Assembly (NCBI GenBank): GCA_943908405.1
Contig: CALTTE010000020.1
Location: forward strand, 1-25,128
Direction of reading: 5' to 3'
DNA: 25,128 nt
Source of the DNA: an uncultured Moraxella sp.
Lineage (GTDB): Bacteria; Pseudomonadota; Gammaproteobacteria; Pseudomonadales; Moraxellaceae
Part shown: positions 1-9,026 of the stretch, piece by piece
Layout: each line of letters opens with the position of its first letter
How positions within the stretch are numbered: the stretch's first letter is position 1
Made by a program: the position numbers and the translations under genes
Notes under the pieces: model-generated
Seen by the model: only the letters and a program-made list of their open reading frames with translations
Told to the model about the DNA's origin: nothing
Databases searched by the model: none

Positions 1-357
1 TAACGTGTATTTAATTAAACTGATTGATTAAAATCTTAATCTGTATTAAAAGCTTAATAAAATTGTATTTAAGCTTTTTAACGGTTGTTTGATTAATTGC
101 CTTTATTAAGTGGCAGCAAAATCGCCTTTCTTGTTTGATTGACGCTTAATAATTGTTAAATGTATCTTAACGTTATATTATTAATCTTGAGTTATCAATC
201 TTGGGGTGTTTTATTAAGCCAATCAACACACCTTAAAGTCCATCAACTAAAGCCAATCCGCCAAAATTTGTTTAAAGACTTATAGGTTATAGTATAAAGC
301 GATTAAAAAACAATAACTTAGCCGACGCCGACCTTAAAATCATCAATTAACAATCAA
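1..357. other. AT-rich intergenic flank downstream of prmA
   Basis: There is no ORF with recognisable protein features here. The stretch is rich in TTAATTAA/TTGATTAA-like words and holds one clear inverted repeat, listed separately. It is the 3' flank of prmA, and the gene on its other side lies outside the window. Confidence 0.6.
46..81 (-). terminator. Inverted repeat, possible prmA-side terminator
   Basis: AAAAGCTTAA (48-57) and TTAAGCTTTT (69-78) form a 10-bp stem with an 11-nt loop; two more pairs form if one T is bulged. A very similar AAAAGCTTAAAA/TTTTAAGCTTTT hairpin lies at 21305-21334. It is about 280 bp past the prmA stop and lacks a long T tract, so the terminator role is only a guess. 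Confidence 0.3.
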
Positions 358-1392
358 TCAAAGGCGTGTACCAGACAAACGATACCAATGGCGGTCGTCA
401 GGATTGTCATAGTAAAAAGGCGTATTCATTTTAAAATAAGGGCGATAAGCTGTTAATACCTCATCAACTTGCGATTGTATCAAGCCTGCCAAGACAATGG
501 TACCATCAGTTGTTAATATATCGCTAAATTGCGGGGCAAATCCGATCAGTGGTTTGGCAAGAATGTTGGCGGTAATGGTGTCAATGGCGGGGCGGTGTGC
601 TTGGCGATAGTGGTCAAATTCAGCGGGCAAAAAAGTTTTGATTTGGCTATCTACGCCATTTTGTTTGGCATTTTGATGAGTGGCAAGTAGGGCTTGTGGG
701 TCAATATCCACCGCCAATACTTGCTTTGCACCAAGCAACAACGCTGCCACGCCCAAAATTCCTGAGCCACAGCCATAATCCAATACAATTTTATCACTCA
801 AAGACTGACCAGCAAGCCAATCCAAACAAAGCCGAGTACTGGCGTGATAGCCTGTACCAAAGGCAAGCCCTGGGTCAAGATAGACGTTGATGGCGTTGGG
901 GTCTGGAGCGGTTAGCCATTTGGGCACAATCCAAAGGTTGTTGTGGCATTGAATGGGCTTATAATGGCTCATCCATTCACGTGTCCAGTCTTTATCAGGG
1001 ATTTGACTGAGCCAAAAACGGCTGGCATTGATAAGAGTGGCAATATCGCTTGCTAATCGTTCAAAGGTTGATTGTTTAAAGGTGGTCTGTTTGAAGGTGG
1101 ATTGTTTAAAATCGTTTTGGCTGTTGTTGTTTAAAGCTAAGTTATCGTTTGTTTCAACGTCAAATGTTTCAGCGTCAAAATCGGTGTGGCTGTCAAAATC
1201 GGTGTGAGTATCAAAAATAGCGGTAACCACCACATTGGACCATAGGGGCGTTTCACCTGGCAACGGCTCAAACAAGGGTTCATCGCCTGCGTCCTCAAGC
1301 AAGATGGATACTGCTCCTGCGTCTAAGAGTGCCGATTCGGCAAGCTCGGTGTCGGTTTTGTTGCAGATAAAATGCAGTTGTTGCCACGCCAT
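358..1392 (-). CDS. prmA: Ribosomal protein L11 methyltransferase PrmA
   Basis: This cytoplasmic SAM-dependent enzyme trimethylates lysines and the N-terminus of ribosomal protein L11. The C-terminal Rossmann domain shows LDPGLAFGTGYHASTR (172-187), the SAM loop LDYGCGSGILG (204-214), the acidic residue in AVDIDP (227-232) and TANILAKPL (274-282). The N-terminal domain is recognisable at residues 1-60. At 344 residues it is longer than the roughly 295 usual for the family. The excess is a low-complexity stretch at about 61-115, between the N-terminal and catalytic domains, made of HTDFD and FKQST repeats. The ATG has an AAGGA Shine-Dalgarno (1399-1403) six bases away. It stands alone, about 475 bp from mrcB on the same strand. 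Function is secure from the motifs; the effect of the insert is unknown. Confidence 0.95.
   Translation of the reverse strand: MAWQQLHFICNKTDTELAESALLDAGAVSILLEDAGDEPLFEPLPGETPLWSNVVVTAIFDTHTDFDSHTDFDAETFDVETNDNLALNNNSQNDFKQSTFKQTTFKQSTFERLASDIATLINASRFWLSQIPDKDWTREWMSHYKPIQCHNNLWIVPKWLTAPDPNAINVYLDPGLAFGTGYHASTRLCLDWLAGQSLSDKIVLDYGCGSGILGVAALLLGAKQVLAVDIDPQALLATHQNAKQNGVDSQIKTFLPAEFDHYRQAHRPAIDTITANILAKPLIGFAPQFSDILTTDGTIVLAGLIQSQVDEVLTAYRPYFKMNTPFYYDNPDDRHWYRLSGTRL
1066..1110 (-). repeat. 15-bp in-frame tandem repeat in prmA
   Basis: Three imperfect 15-bp units encode FKQST-FKQTT-FKQST. On the plus strand the units read attgtttaaaggtgg (1071-1085), tctgtttgaaggtgg (1086-1100) and attgtttaaa (1101-1110). 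The length keeps the reading frame. Confidence 0.9.
1174..1206 (-). repeat. 18-bp in-frame duplication in prmA
   Basis: GTCAAAATCGGTGTG on the plus strand occurs at 1174-1188 and 1192-1206, a period of 18 bp. It encodes the duplicated HTDFD motif in the PrmA linker. Confidence 0.9.
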
Positions 1393-1867
1393 TGGTTGTC
1401 CTTGTTGCGGATTTGTTAGTTTTATTACTGTTTATTGATCGTTGTTTGCGATAGTTGTTGATTATTTGGGTTGATTGTTGCGATAAATAACTTGCTAAGT
1501 GTAGCATAAAGTGATTGTTTTGATAAGAGTTATTTTGGTGTATTTTTAAGATTGATTGGGTTTAATATTAATTGAGCTTGTATGTTTGATATTTAAAATT
1601 AGCATTGACTTAAAATTAACTGGCTTAAAATTGATTGGCTTAATAATTGACTTTATATAAAGGCTTGTGTAAAAGGCTTTGATGTTTCAAGGCTTAAAAC
1701 CGCCAAAGACCAACCGACTTAAGCGTTAATTATCATACCAATCATCCACTAACGCCTACCAAAACATTGTCCAAAATAATCATATTTATGAACGATTGAC
1801 CAATGTTAGCTAAATTTAGCCCTTCCTAATATATAAGCTATAATACAAGCCACTACAAGATAAGCGA
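1393..1867. other. Intergenic region between mrcB and prmA
   Basis: No credible gene is visible. The region carries the prmA ribosome binding site at its left end, a 15-bp tandem array (1604-1649) and a perfect 12-bp palindrome GCTAAATTTAGC (1809-1820) about 48 bp past the mrcB stop. I see no strong terminator for mrcB. Confidence 0.55.
1604..1649. repeat. Imperfect 15-bp tandem array, three units
   Basis: Units are attgacttaaaatta (1604-1618), actggcttaaaattg (1619-1633) and attggcttaataattg (1634-1649). The array is intergenic and upstream of prmA. Confidence 0.8.
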
Positions 1868-4273
1868 TTAAAAGCCAAATAAGTTCAATAAGCCAGTGTC
1901 GCTATCTGGCTGTGTGTATTCGTTGCTGTCGTTGCTTGGGTCAATATCATTGTTATCAAATTCACTAGGTTCGTCCAATGCTTCATCGCCAAACAATGCG
2001 GATAATTCATCAAGTTGCTGTTGTCTTAGCTCGCAGTCGCTAGGCTCGTGATTGATGCTGTTTGGGGTAGCGGGCAAATACAAGGCATTATCACAGCTTT
2101 CGTTGGTTGCTTTGCCTGTGCCACCTTCTAGCCACGCCCAAATAATATTTTCACTTGGCAGATTGACAGGCGTTAAGCGGAGTCGTTTCATATAGTCAAT
2201 CCAAATGGGCAATGCCCCAGAACCGCCTGTTAGCCCAATGGTTTTATTGTCATCACGCCCCACCCAAACAACACTGACATAATTGCCACTATAACCTGCA
2301 AACCAAGCGTCTTTGGTGTCGTTGGTTGTGCCTGTTTTGCCAGCCAGCTGGTTGCCAAGGCTTTTGGCGGCTTTGGCAGTGCCTTTTTCAATGACTTGTT
2401 GCATGGCATAATTGGTTAAATAAACCGTATCGGCAGGCAATCGCCGTTCTTGGGTGATTTGGGTTTTTTGTAACAATTTGCCTTGTTCGTCAATGACGCT
2501 ATCAATGGCGTGTAGTGGTGCGTGTATGCCACCGCTGGCAAATACCTGATAAAGCCCAAGCACTTGCATTGGGGATAAATCCACTGCCCCAAGTAAGGCA
2601 GAAGGGTAGGGACGAATGGGTTCATCAACGCCCATTTGGTGCAATTGCTGTACAAAGGTATCAATACCAAACGCCATTCCTGTATTGACCGCCGCTTGGT
2701 TGTAAGAGTTGGTGAGGGCGGTTACCAATGGCACAACGCCGTGTGATGCCCCGCTATAATTTTTGGGTTGCCAGCCGTTGTAGCTTTGGGCTTCATCAAG
2801 CACGCCACTGGCAAGGTTGTATTGCTCGCTTTGTAGGGCGATGGAATAAATCACCGGTTTAAGTAGTGAGCCCACTTGGCGTTTGGCATCAATGGCACGG
2901 TTAAAGCCAGTAAAATCGCTACTACTGCCCACCAATGCCACCACCGCTCCTGTTTTGGGGTCGGCACTAACCAATGCCCCTTGCAGTTGTCTTGTGCTTT
3001 TGTTGGTTTTTTTAAGGCTTGCCAAGCGTTTTTCAAAAGCACTATTGGCGGCTATTTGAGCGAGTGGGTCCAGTGTGGAGACAATGCGTAAGCCTGCGGT
3101 TTTTAGGTCTTCAGGGCGATAACGGGCGTTTAATTCACGGCGAATATAATCCAAAAAATCAGGGAATTTGGCTTTGGCGATGGTGGGTGTTGCTACAACA
3201 TCAAGCTCGCTACTAATGGCATTGTCATAATCGCTTTGGCTGATTTTGTTGGTAGCCAGCATATTTTGTAGCACCAAATCTCGCCGTGTTTTGGCACGTT
3301 CTGGGTATTTTCTAGGGTTATAATAGCTGGGTCCTTTGGCAATGGCAACCAGCAACGCTTGTTGGGGCAAATTAAGCTCAGCCAAGGGCTTATTAAAATA
3401 AAACTGGGCAGCAATGCCAAAGCCATTAATGCTTTGGTTGCCGTTTTGTCCGAGATTGATTTCATTGACATAAGCCCCTAAAATGGCGGATTTGTTGTAC
3501 TGGCTTTCAAGCAATACCGCCATAATCGCTTCATTGATTTTGCGTTTTAAGGAGCGTTCTGAATTGAGATAAAAGTTTTTGACCAACTGTTGGGTTAAGG
3601 TTGAACCGCCTTGCATACTGCCCCCTCGCCAGTTGTTCAAAAACGCTCGCATTGTGCCACGAATGGAGATGCCGTAATGGTGTTCAAAATTGCGGTCTTC
3701 GGTGGCAATCAATGCGTCAATGAGCGGTTGAAATTCTGGCTTGATGGAGCAAAGGCTGCCCGATGAGCGGGTTTGTTCTGCTTGGCAAATGGTGATAAGA
3801 TGACGGTCTTCGTTGCTGTCTGGATAAATACTGCCCACTTGCACAGGCTCTAAGCGTACAAAGCCTTGCTGGGTTGGAATGGTGCTTTGGATTTGGGCGA
3901 TGCGGTTGCCGTTAAATTTGATTTTGAGCATTTGGGGTTGGTCGCCGCCATCGCCATAATCAAAACCTCTGGTGCTGATGGTGTAGGTATTGCCCCCCAC
4001 GCTATAACTGCCACGATGCGTACCATCGCCTTTGTCGTAGTGCAACAGTCCAAGCCAAGTATCAAGGTCTTTTTTGCTTAATGCGTCGCCTTCTTTTAAG
4101 GTGAGTGGGCGAGAGTACACACGTGCTGGAATGTCCCAGCGTCTGCTTTCAAATTTTTTGCTGATGGTGCTATTAAGTGCATAGGCATACACGCCAAGCC
4201 CTGCCAACAACAAAAGCACAATAAGCATAAAAAAGCCAAAAATTCCCCCTCGTTGTTGTTTTTGCATTGACAT
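1868..4273 (-). CDS. mrcB: Bifunctional penicillin-binding protein 1b
   Basis: This class A PBP polymerises lipid II glycan strands and crosslinks peptides; it is anchored in the inner membrane facing the periplasm. Numbered from ATG 4273 (801 residues): short cytoplasmic N-terminus, membrane helix about 11-33, a UB2H regulatory domain about 50-140, glycosyltransferase family 51 domain with catalytic E192 in TEDRNFEHH and GGSTLTQQLVKN (222-233), then the transpeptidase with S469-x-x-K472, S523-Y-N and K646-T-G. UB2H marks PBP1b, as opposed to PBP1a, and is the docking site for the lipoprotein LpoB in E. coli. The tail after about 760 is acidic and Asp/Asn/Ser-rich. An in-frame TTG at 4294 would add seven residues, but a likely promoter at 4304-4331 would start the transcript almost on top of it, so I prefer the ATG. 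Confidence 0.95.
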   Translation of the reverse strand: MSMQKQQRGGIFGFFMLIVLLLLAGLGVYAYALNSTISKKFESRRWDIPARVYSRPLTLKEGDALSKKDLDTWLGLLHYDKGDGTHRGSYSVGGNTYTISTRGFDYGDGGDQPQMLKIKFNGNRIAQIQSTIPTQQGFVRLEPVQVGSIYPDSNEDRHLITICQAEQTRSSGSLCSIKPEFQPLIDALIATEDRNFEHHYGISIRGTMRAFLNNWRGGSMQGGSTLTQQLVKNFYLNSERSLKRKINEAIMAVLLESQYNKSAILGAYVNEINLGQNGNQSINGFGIAAQFYFNKPLAELNLPQQALLVAIAKGPSYYNPRKYPERAKTRRDLVLQNMLATNKISQSDYDNAISSELDVVATPTIAKAKFPDFLDYIRRELNARYRPEDLKTAGLRIVSTLDPLAQIAANSAFEKRLASLKKTNKSTRQLQGALVSADPKTGAVVALVGSSSDFTGFNRAIDAKRQVGSLLKPVIYSIALQSEQYNLASGVLDEAQSYNGWQPKNYSGASHGVVPLVTALTNSYNQAAVNTGMAFGIDTFVQQLHQMGVDEPIRPYPSALLGAVDLSPMQVLGLYQVFASGGIHAPLHAIDSVIDEQGKLLQKTQITQERRLPADTVYLTNYAMQQVIEKGTAKAAKSLGNQLAGKTGTTNDTKDAWFAGYSGNYVSVVWVGRDDNKTIGLTGGSGALPIWIDYMKRLRLTPVNLPSENIIWAWLEGGTGKATNESCDNALYLPATPNSINHEPSDCELRQQQLDELSALFGDEALDEPSEFDNNDIDPSNDSNEYTQPDSDTGLLNLFGF

Positions 4274-4303
4274 TTTTATACCTATTTTGCCCAAATGCTG
4301 TCT

Positions 4304-4331
4304 ATCATACTAAAAGCGTGCAAGTTTGCAA
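4304..4331 (-). promoter_or_regulatory. Probable sigma70 promoter of mrcB
   Basis: On the minus strand there is TTGCAA (-35, 4326-4331), a 16-bp spacer and TATGAT (-10, 4304-4309). The predicted transcript begins about 24 nt before ATG 4273. This is a consensus match only. Confidence 0.5.
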
Positions 4332-4988
4332 GTAAAAAATTAAGCAAATAATGGTTTTTTGTGGTGTTTTACAAATTTTATTATTGCTAAAATTGTTTGG
4401 TAGGGTTGTTAAAAAAAGATAAGTTTTGGGTAGTTTTGGCGTTTATTATGAACTGTTAGGTTGTGGATTGTTTTGTTATGGATTGTTTGAGCCAATGAAT
4501 TGCAAAGTTGGGTTAATTGGGCTGATTATAAATATTTTGCAATACTGGTAATAAGTAACTGGCTATAACTATATAGACAAATTATAACTATAGACCAATA
4601 GAATAGACAAGTAGACAACATAGCAAGTTAATAATGATAAGCTAATAAATATTGCGGTTTTAAGGGGCTGTTTAAGTGGCGTGGTTTTTTAATGCTTGTC
4701 GGCAAGCTGTGTTGTTTTTGTGTTAAGGCTATTTGATTAGTCGTTTTGTATTGCCGATTTTATACTATTTGTATTTTATGCTATTTGTTTTGTAGCAGTG
4801 CTTTTTGCCAAGCAACGTTTATTGTCTTAAATAACGCTATCGCCACATTATTCGCCACATTTTAAAAGCCAGCTGATATAACCGTTATGCGACAACTGTT
4901 TTTAAAAGTTGTCTTAAAAAAAGTTGTTTTAAACTTTTTGGGATTAAATGGCTTTGTATCGCTTTAATATAATAATGGTTGGGCGTTG
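4332..4988. other. Long intergenic region between divergent mrcB and ccoI
   Basis: About 650 bp without a convincing gene. It contains imperfect direct repeats of a TATAACTATA-TAGACAA type (about 4563-4620), a short direct repeat TCGCCACATT (about 4840-4861), and a hairpin with arms GACAACT/AGTTGTC (about 4890-4913) without a proper T tract. I see no tRNA-like or riboswitch-like fold. Confidence 0.5.
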
Positions 4989-4997
4989 TGTTATAAT
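4989..4997 (+). promoter_or_regulatory. Extended -10 promoter element for ccoI
   Basis: TGTTATAAT is a perfect extended -10 (TGnTATAAT) placed about 33 bases before the GTG start of ccoI. No good -35 is present, as is common for extended -10 promoters. A second TATAAT lies at 4968-4973. Confidence 0.5.
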
Positions 4998-5029
4998 GGC
5001 GGTTTTATCGGTGGGTGGGCTTATAAAGC

Positions 5030-7843
5030 GTGGCAGATAAAATAGACGAAGGCTTGGTAGTACCAAAAGCGGGCGATTGCTTTCATTGCGGGGAGGCTTT
5101 GCCCAAAGAGCCGTTTTTTGTGCCGATTTTGGGCAAAAACCGAGCAATGTGCTGTTTGGGCTGTCAGCTTGCCGCCCAAAGCATTATGGAAGCTGGGCTT
5201 GAGCAGTACTATTTGGACCGCCAAAGTATTAGCCGTGTTGCTCCGATGCCGACCGCTTTTGATTTTGGTATTTATAATCACGATGACATCAAAGCCCAGT
5301 TTACTTATGAAGAAGCAGGGGCGATGATGGCGGAATTGTCGGTGGTGGGTTTACGTTGTGCTGCTTGTAGCTGGCTCATTGAACGGCGATTGTCGCAAAT
5401 GGCTGGGGTAGGGCTATGTCAGGTCAATCTCACCAGTCAGCGGCTGCGTGTGTCGTGGAATGATGATAAGACAAATATTGGTGCGATTTTGCAAGCGGTT
5501 AATGAGATTGGTTATGAGGCTCGCCCTTACCGTCAAGACACCCACGAGGCTCAATTAAAACGCCATAACAAAGTATTACTGATTCGCCTTGGGATTGCCG
5601 CCATCGGCACAATGCAGGCGATGATGTTTTCTATCGGGCTGTATTTTGGCGATTATAGCGGTATGGCTATAGAGCATCGCAATTTTTTACGCACTGTGGC
5701 GATGATTGTTAGTGTGCCTGTGGTGTTTTATGCAGGCAAGCCGTTTTTTGTGAGTGCCTTATCCGCCATCAAAGCCCGCCAAGTCAATATGGACGTGCCT
5801 GTTTCTATTGCGTTGTTATTGACATTTTTGGCCAGTGCTTGGGCAGTTTTTAGCCAAGCGGGCGAGACTTATTTTGATTCGGTGTCAATGTTTGTGTTTT
5901 TTTTGTTGGCAGGGCGATATGTAGAAAGCAATGCACGCATTAAAGCAGCAACGATGGCAAGCGATTTATTGACGGTTACGCCCAAATTGGTCAATCGCTT
6001 GGGGCATAATCAAGCATTGCTGATGGCGATGACAGGCGGTAGCGGTGCTGGTGTTGGTAATATTAATACGGCTAATGTCAATGTTGATAATGCCAACGTT
6101 GATAGTGTTAATAATGCTAATTTTAATAGTGCTAATCTTGGCAATGTCAATGTTAGAAAAGACGATACCGCCACCGTTTGGGACGATAAGGCGTTGGACG
6201 AATGGCTTAAAACACGACCCACCACCCCTGATTTAACCCACAATGTAATAGCAGGTGATGTGGTGCAGGTAAATGCAGGCGATGAGTTGCTGGGTGATGG
6301 TATTTTGCTGAGTCGTTTTGCCAATGTGTCGCAAAGCTTATTAACAGGCGAGAGTGATTTGGTTGCCAAACAGCGTGGCGATAAGCTATTGGGGGGCAGT
6401 CAAAACGATGCCGAGCCTTTGATTATGCTAATCACCAAGGACAAAAAAAACAGCGAGCTGGCACTCATTGACCGCCTGATTAGTCGTGCCACCAGTGAAA
6501 AGCCCAAAATCGCCATAGAAGCCGACCGTATGGCACGTTGGTTTGTGGGGCGAGTGCTGGTATTGGCGGTATTGGTGTTTGTGGGGTGGTGGTGGATTGA
6601 CCCCACCCAAGCGATTTGGGCAACGGTGGCGGTGCTGGTGGCAACTTGTCCTTGTGCGTTATCGCTTGCCACGCCCATTGCTTTGACGGTGGCAACCAAC
6701 CGCTTGGCTCGTCATTCATTGCTGGTAACACGTGGACATACCTTGCCAACGCTTGCTTGCATTACCCACATTGCTTTTGATAAAACAGGTACTTTAACAC
6801 GTGGCGTGCCTACATTGCTTGGTATGGACGTGGTGGCAACCAAAGCGACTTGGGCAAATGATACGGCTTTGACGAATGACACGACCATAAACAATGAGAC
6901 AGTAAGCCATAGCACAGAAAATAACAGCTATTGTAATGCCAATGGTGATAGCTTTAATAGCAATAACGACATTGCCATTGACAACGACAATGATAGTGAC
7001 AAACAAAGTCTTATCAATATCGCCGCTGCCCTTGAGATGGGTAGCCATCACCCCGTTGCCCATAGCTTACAGCTGGCAACCAAGGGACAGCATTTGCCCA
7101 AGGTGCAAGAGCTAAGCCATCACGCAGGCGGTGGGGTGCAGGCAAAGATTGCAGGCAAGTTGTGGCGGATTGGGCATAAAGCCTTTGTCACCGATGGGCA
7201 GTCGGCTGGGCAAAGGGTGTCTTATGTGGCTGGTGAGAAAGCAAAAACAGCCAGTTTAAGCATTGCTTTATCGGTCAATGAGGGCGATGAATGGCATATT
7301 GTGGCGTGGTTTTATTTTAATGACCCATTGCGTGATGATGTCAAGCAAATGCTAAGTAATTTTCAAGATGCCAACATTCACCCCATTATGCTGACAGGCG
7401 ACCCAAGCGATAAGGCACGGCAATTGGGGCAATCACTTGGGATTGAAAGCCATACAGGTTTATTACCCAGCGATAAAGTGGCTCATATCAAGCAGTTACA
7501 AGCTCAAGGGGCGGTGGTGCTGATGGTTGGCGATGGGGTCAATGATGCCCCTGTACTGGCCGCCGCCGATGTGTCGCTGGCAATGGCAAAAGCAAGCGAT
7601 TTGGCACAAGTGGCCGCCGATGGGGTGTTGCTGTCTGAGCAATTAACTCCCATCACGGACGCCTTTGCCACCGCCAAAAAAACCCAAACGGTCATTCGTC
7701 AAAATTTACGCTGGGCATTTTTGTATAATAGCGTGGTGATTATCCCTGCAATGATGGGTTATGTACCGCCTTGGCTTGCCGCCATTGGTATGTCGCTATC
7801 AAGTTTGTTGGTAGTGCTAAACGCCCTAAGATTAAAGCGGTGA
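5030..7843 (+). CDS. ccoI: CcoI/FixI-type copper-translocating P1B ATPase
   Basis: A P-type ATPase that moves copper across the inner membrane; the CcoI/FixI subgroup supplies copper for cbb3 cytochrome oxidase assembly. Order: N-terminal cysteine module with C17-x-x-C20 and C41-C42-x-x-C45, typical of this subgroup; heavy-metal domain with C110-A-A-C113; membrane helices; actuator TGES (439-442); the metal-site C540-P-C542; phosphorylated D584 in DKTGT; HP motif near 673-675; hinge GDGVNDAP (834-841); final helices with YN (899-900) and MSLSS (921-925). Two Asn-rich inserts occur, about 337-378 between TM4 and TGES, and about 604-659 in the nucleotide-binding domain, making 937 residues against roughly 800 usual. 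The start is GTG; the next in-frame Met (40) would remove part of the cysteine module. No other cco gene is in the window. Confidence 0.9.
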   Translation: MADKIDEGLVVPKAGDCFHCGEALPKEPFFVPILGKNRAMCCLGCQLAAQSIMEAGLEQYYLDRQSISRVAPMPTAFDFGIYNHDDIKAQFTYEEAGAMMAELSVVGLRCAACSWLIERRLSQMAGVGLCQVNLTSQRLRVSWNDDKTNIGAILQAVNEIGYEARPYRQDTHEAQLKRHNKVLLIRLGIAAIGTMQAMMFSIGLYFGDYSGMAIEHRNFLRTVAMIVSVPVVFYAGKPFFVSALSAIKARQVNMDVPVSIALLLTFLASAWAVFSQAGETYFDSVSMFVFFLLAGRYVESNARIKAATMASDLLTVTPKLVNRLGHNQALLMAMTGGSGAGVGNINTANVNVDNANVDSVNNANFNSANLGNVNVRKDDTATVWDDKALDEWLKTRPTTPDLTHNVIAGDVVQVNAGDELLGDGILLSRFANVSQSLLTGESDLVAKQRGDKLLGGSQNDAEPLIMLITKDKKNSELALIDRLISRATSEKPKIAIEADRMARWFVGRVLVLAVLVFVGWWWIDPTQAIWATVAVLVATCPCALSLATPIALTVATNRLARHSLLVTRGHTLPTLACITHIAFDKTGTLTRGVPTLLGMDVVATKATWANDTALTNDTTINNETVSHSTENNSYCNANGDSFNSNNDIAIDNDNDSDKQSLINIAAALEMGSHHPVAHSLQLATKGQHLPKVQELSHHAGGGVQAKIAGKLWRIGHKAFVTDGQSAGQRVSYVAGEKAKTASLSIALSVNEGDEWHIVAWFYFNDPLRDDVKQMLSNFQDANIHPIMLTGDPSDKARQLGQSLGIESHTGLLPSDKVAHIKQLQAQGAVVLMVGDGVNDAPVLAAADVSLAMAKASDLAQVAADGVLLSEQLTPITDAFATAKKTQTVIRQNLRWAFLYNSVVIIPAMMGYVPPWLAAIGMSLSSLLVVLNALRLKR

Positions 7844-8220
7844 TGGGTTGGCATTGGGCTTTGGCGTGCTTGCTTGTTAAAGGTGGTGGGTTTTTAGTGT
7901 TTTATTGGACGATGGTTAATTGTTGATGTCTTGTCTAGTGCTAGGTTAATGCTCAATGCTGTTGGATTAAAAACTGTTTTGCCAGATTGGCTTGATTGGC
8001 TTATTTGCCAAGTTGGTAAAATACCCAATGATTTAAGTACTAATAAGAATAAATCCAGCACATAACAGCCGATGAACCAGCACAGCCAAAGTACTATTGT
8101 TAATAAGTAATAACTGTTAGTAAATAATAGTTGTTGGTAAGTAATAGTTATTATAAACAATAATTGCATAAATAATAATTGCATAAATAAAAAAAGGTTG
8201 GTTAAAGATTTGGAGAGGTG
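7844..8220. other. Intergenic region between ccoI and tsaB
   Basis: No gene seen. It holds an imperfect nested hairpin (TTTTGCCA 7977-7984 with TGGTAAAA 8014-8021, inner TTGGC/GCCAA), a run of loose GTAATA-type repeats (8107-8152), a perfect 15-bp duplication (8159-8188) and the tsaB ribosome binding site GGAG (8212-8215). Confidence 0.5.
8159..8188. repeat. Perfect 15-bp tandem duplication
   Basis: AATAATTGCATAAAT occurs at 8159-8173 and again at 8174-8188, in the leader just before tsaB. Confidence 0.95.
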
Positions 8221-8958
8221 ATGAAATTATTGGCATTTGATACCGTATTTGAACAATGCTCGGTGGCATTGATGATTGATGGGGTAGTGGTGGCGTGTTT
8301 GACACAACAAGGCGGACGAGGGCAGACAGAAATTATCTTGCCAATGACCGAGCAATTATTACACCAAACAGATTGCTTGATGGGCGAGATAAAGGCACTG
8401 GCATTTAATCAAGGACCAGGGGCATTTAGTGGCATTCGGATTAATACAGCGGTGGTGCAAGCCTTGGCAGTGGCGACAGGGGCGGTTTGTGTTGGGGTGT
8501 CAAGTTTAAAAGTGTTGGCACAAGCGTGGATTGATAAGGTCTACCAAGTGGCAGTTGATAAAGGGGCTGATGCGATAATTGAGCCTATGACCATTACAGC
8601 GGTGATAGATGCTCGCCAAGATGAGGTGTATTTGGGGCAATTTTGTTGGCAAGGTGGGGTATTGGTGGCGATGGGCGATGAGCAGTTGTTGCCTTATGGA
8701 ACGGTAATAACCAGCGATGTGGTGGTGGGCGATGGGGCGATGCTGGTTAGTAATAGCAAACAGACGCTGGGCGATGGTTTAAGTAATGACTTACTAAGCT
8801 TCCCCAATGCCAGCGATATTGCCAAACTTGGCTATCGTATATTACAAACAGAAGGGGGTGTTACCCCCCAAAAGGCGTTGCCTGTGTATTTACGCCACAA
8901 AGCGTGGAAAACCTTAGCAGAACAAAATGCCGACAAGCACAAACAAAGCAACAAATGA
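8221..8958 (+). CDS. tsaB: tRNA threonylcarbamoyladenosine biosynthesis protein TsaB
   Basis: TsaB is the ASKHA-fold partner of TsaD and TsaE in the complex that places the threonylcarbamoyl group on A37 of ANN-decoding tRNAs. It is scaffold-like and cytoplasmic. The N-terminus MKLLAFDT matches the family, as do GPGAFSGIRI (65-74) and the C-terminal PVYLR stretch. At 245 residues it is close to the usual 220-235. A GTG directly before the ATG (8218) is in frame, but GGAG at 8212-8215 is spaced correctly for ATG 8221, so I use the ATG. uppP follows after 68 bp and is probably co-transcribed. Confidence 0.93.
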   Translation: MKLLAFDTVFEQCSVALMIDGVVVACLTQQGGRGQTEIILPMTEQLLHQTDCLMGEIKALAFNQGPGAFSGIRINTAVVQALAVATGAVCVGVSSLKVLAQAWIDKVYQVAVDKGADAIIEPMTITAVIDARQDEVYLGQFCWQGGVLVAMGDEQLLPYGTVITSDVVVGDGAMLVSNSKQTLGDGLSNDLLSFPNASDIAKLGYRILQTEGGVTPQKALPVYLRHKAWKTLAEQNADKHKQSNK

Positions 8959-9026
8959 ACAATAAAAAGCACAACCAATAAACCATTAACAATTATCATC
9001 ATTTAAATTAAAAAAAGGTCAAATCA

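Noticed and set aside
1809..1820. Palindrome GCTAAATTTAGC after mrcB as a terminator
   Set aside because: Self-complementary with no room for a stable hairpin and no T tract; could equally be chance in AT-rich DNA.
4332..4988. Hidden small RNA or tRNA in the 650-bp mrcB-ccoI gap
   Set aside because: No cloverleaf, T-loop motif, or promoter-hairpin-T-tract arrangement could be traced.
5897..5904. Eight-base homopolymers in coding DNA (T8 at 5897 in ccoI, A8 at 6443 in ccoI, A8 at 9590 and T8 at 9606 in uppP) as phase-variation tracts
   Set aside because: Eight bases is short, such runs recur in this AT-rich genome, and uppP is probably essential.
7977..8021. Nested hairpin after ccoI as a terminator or riboswitch
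   Set aside because: Stems are short, the loop is large, and no T tract follows.
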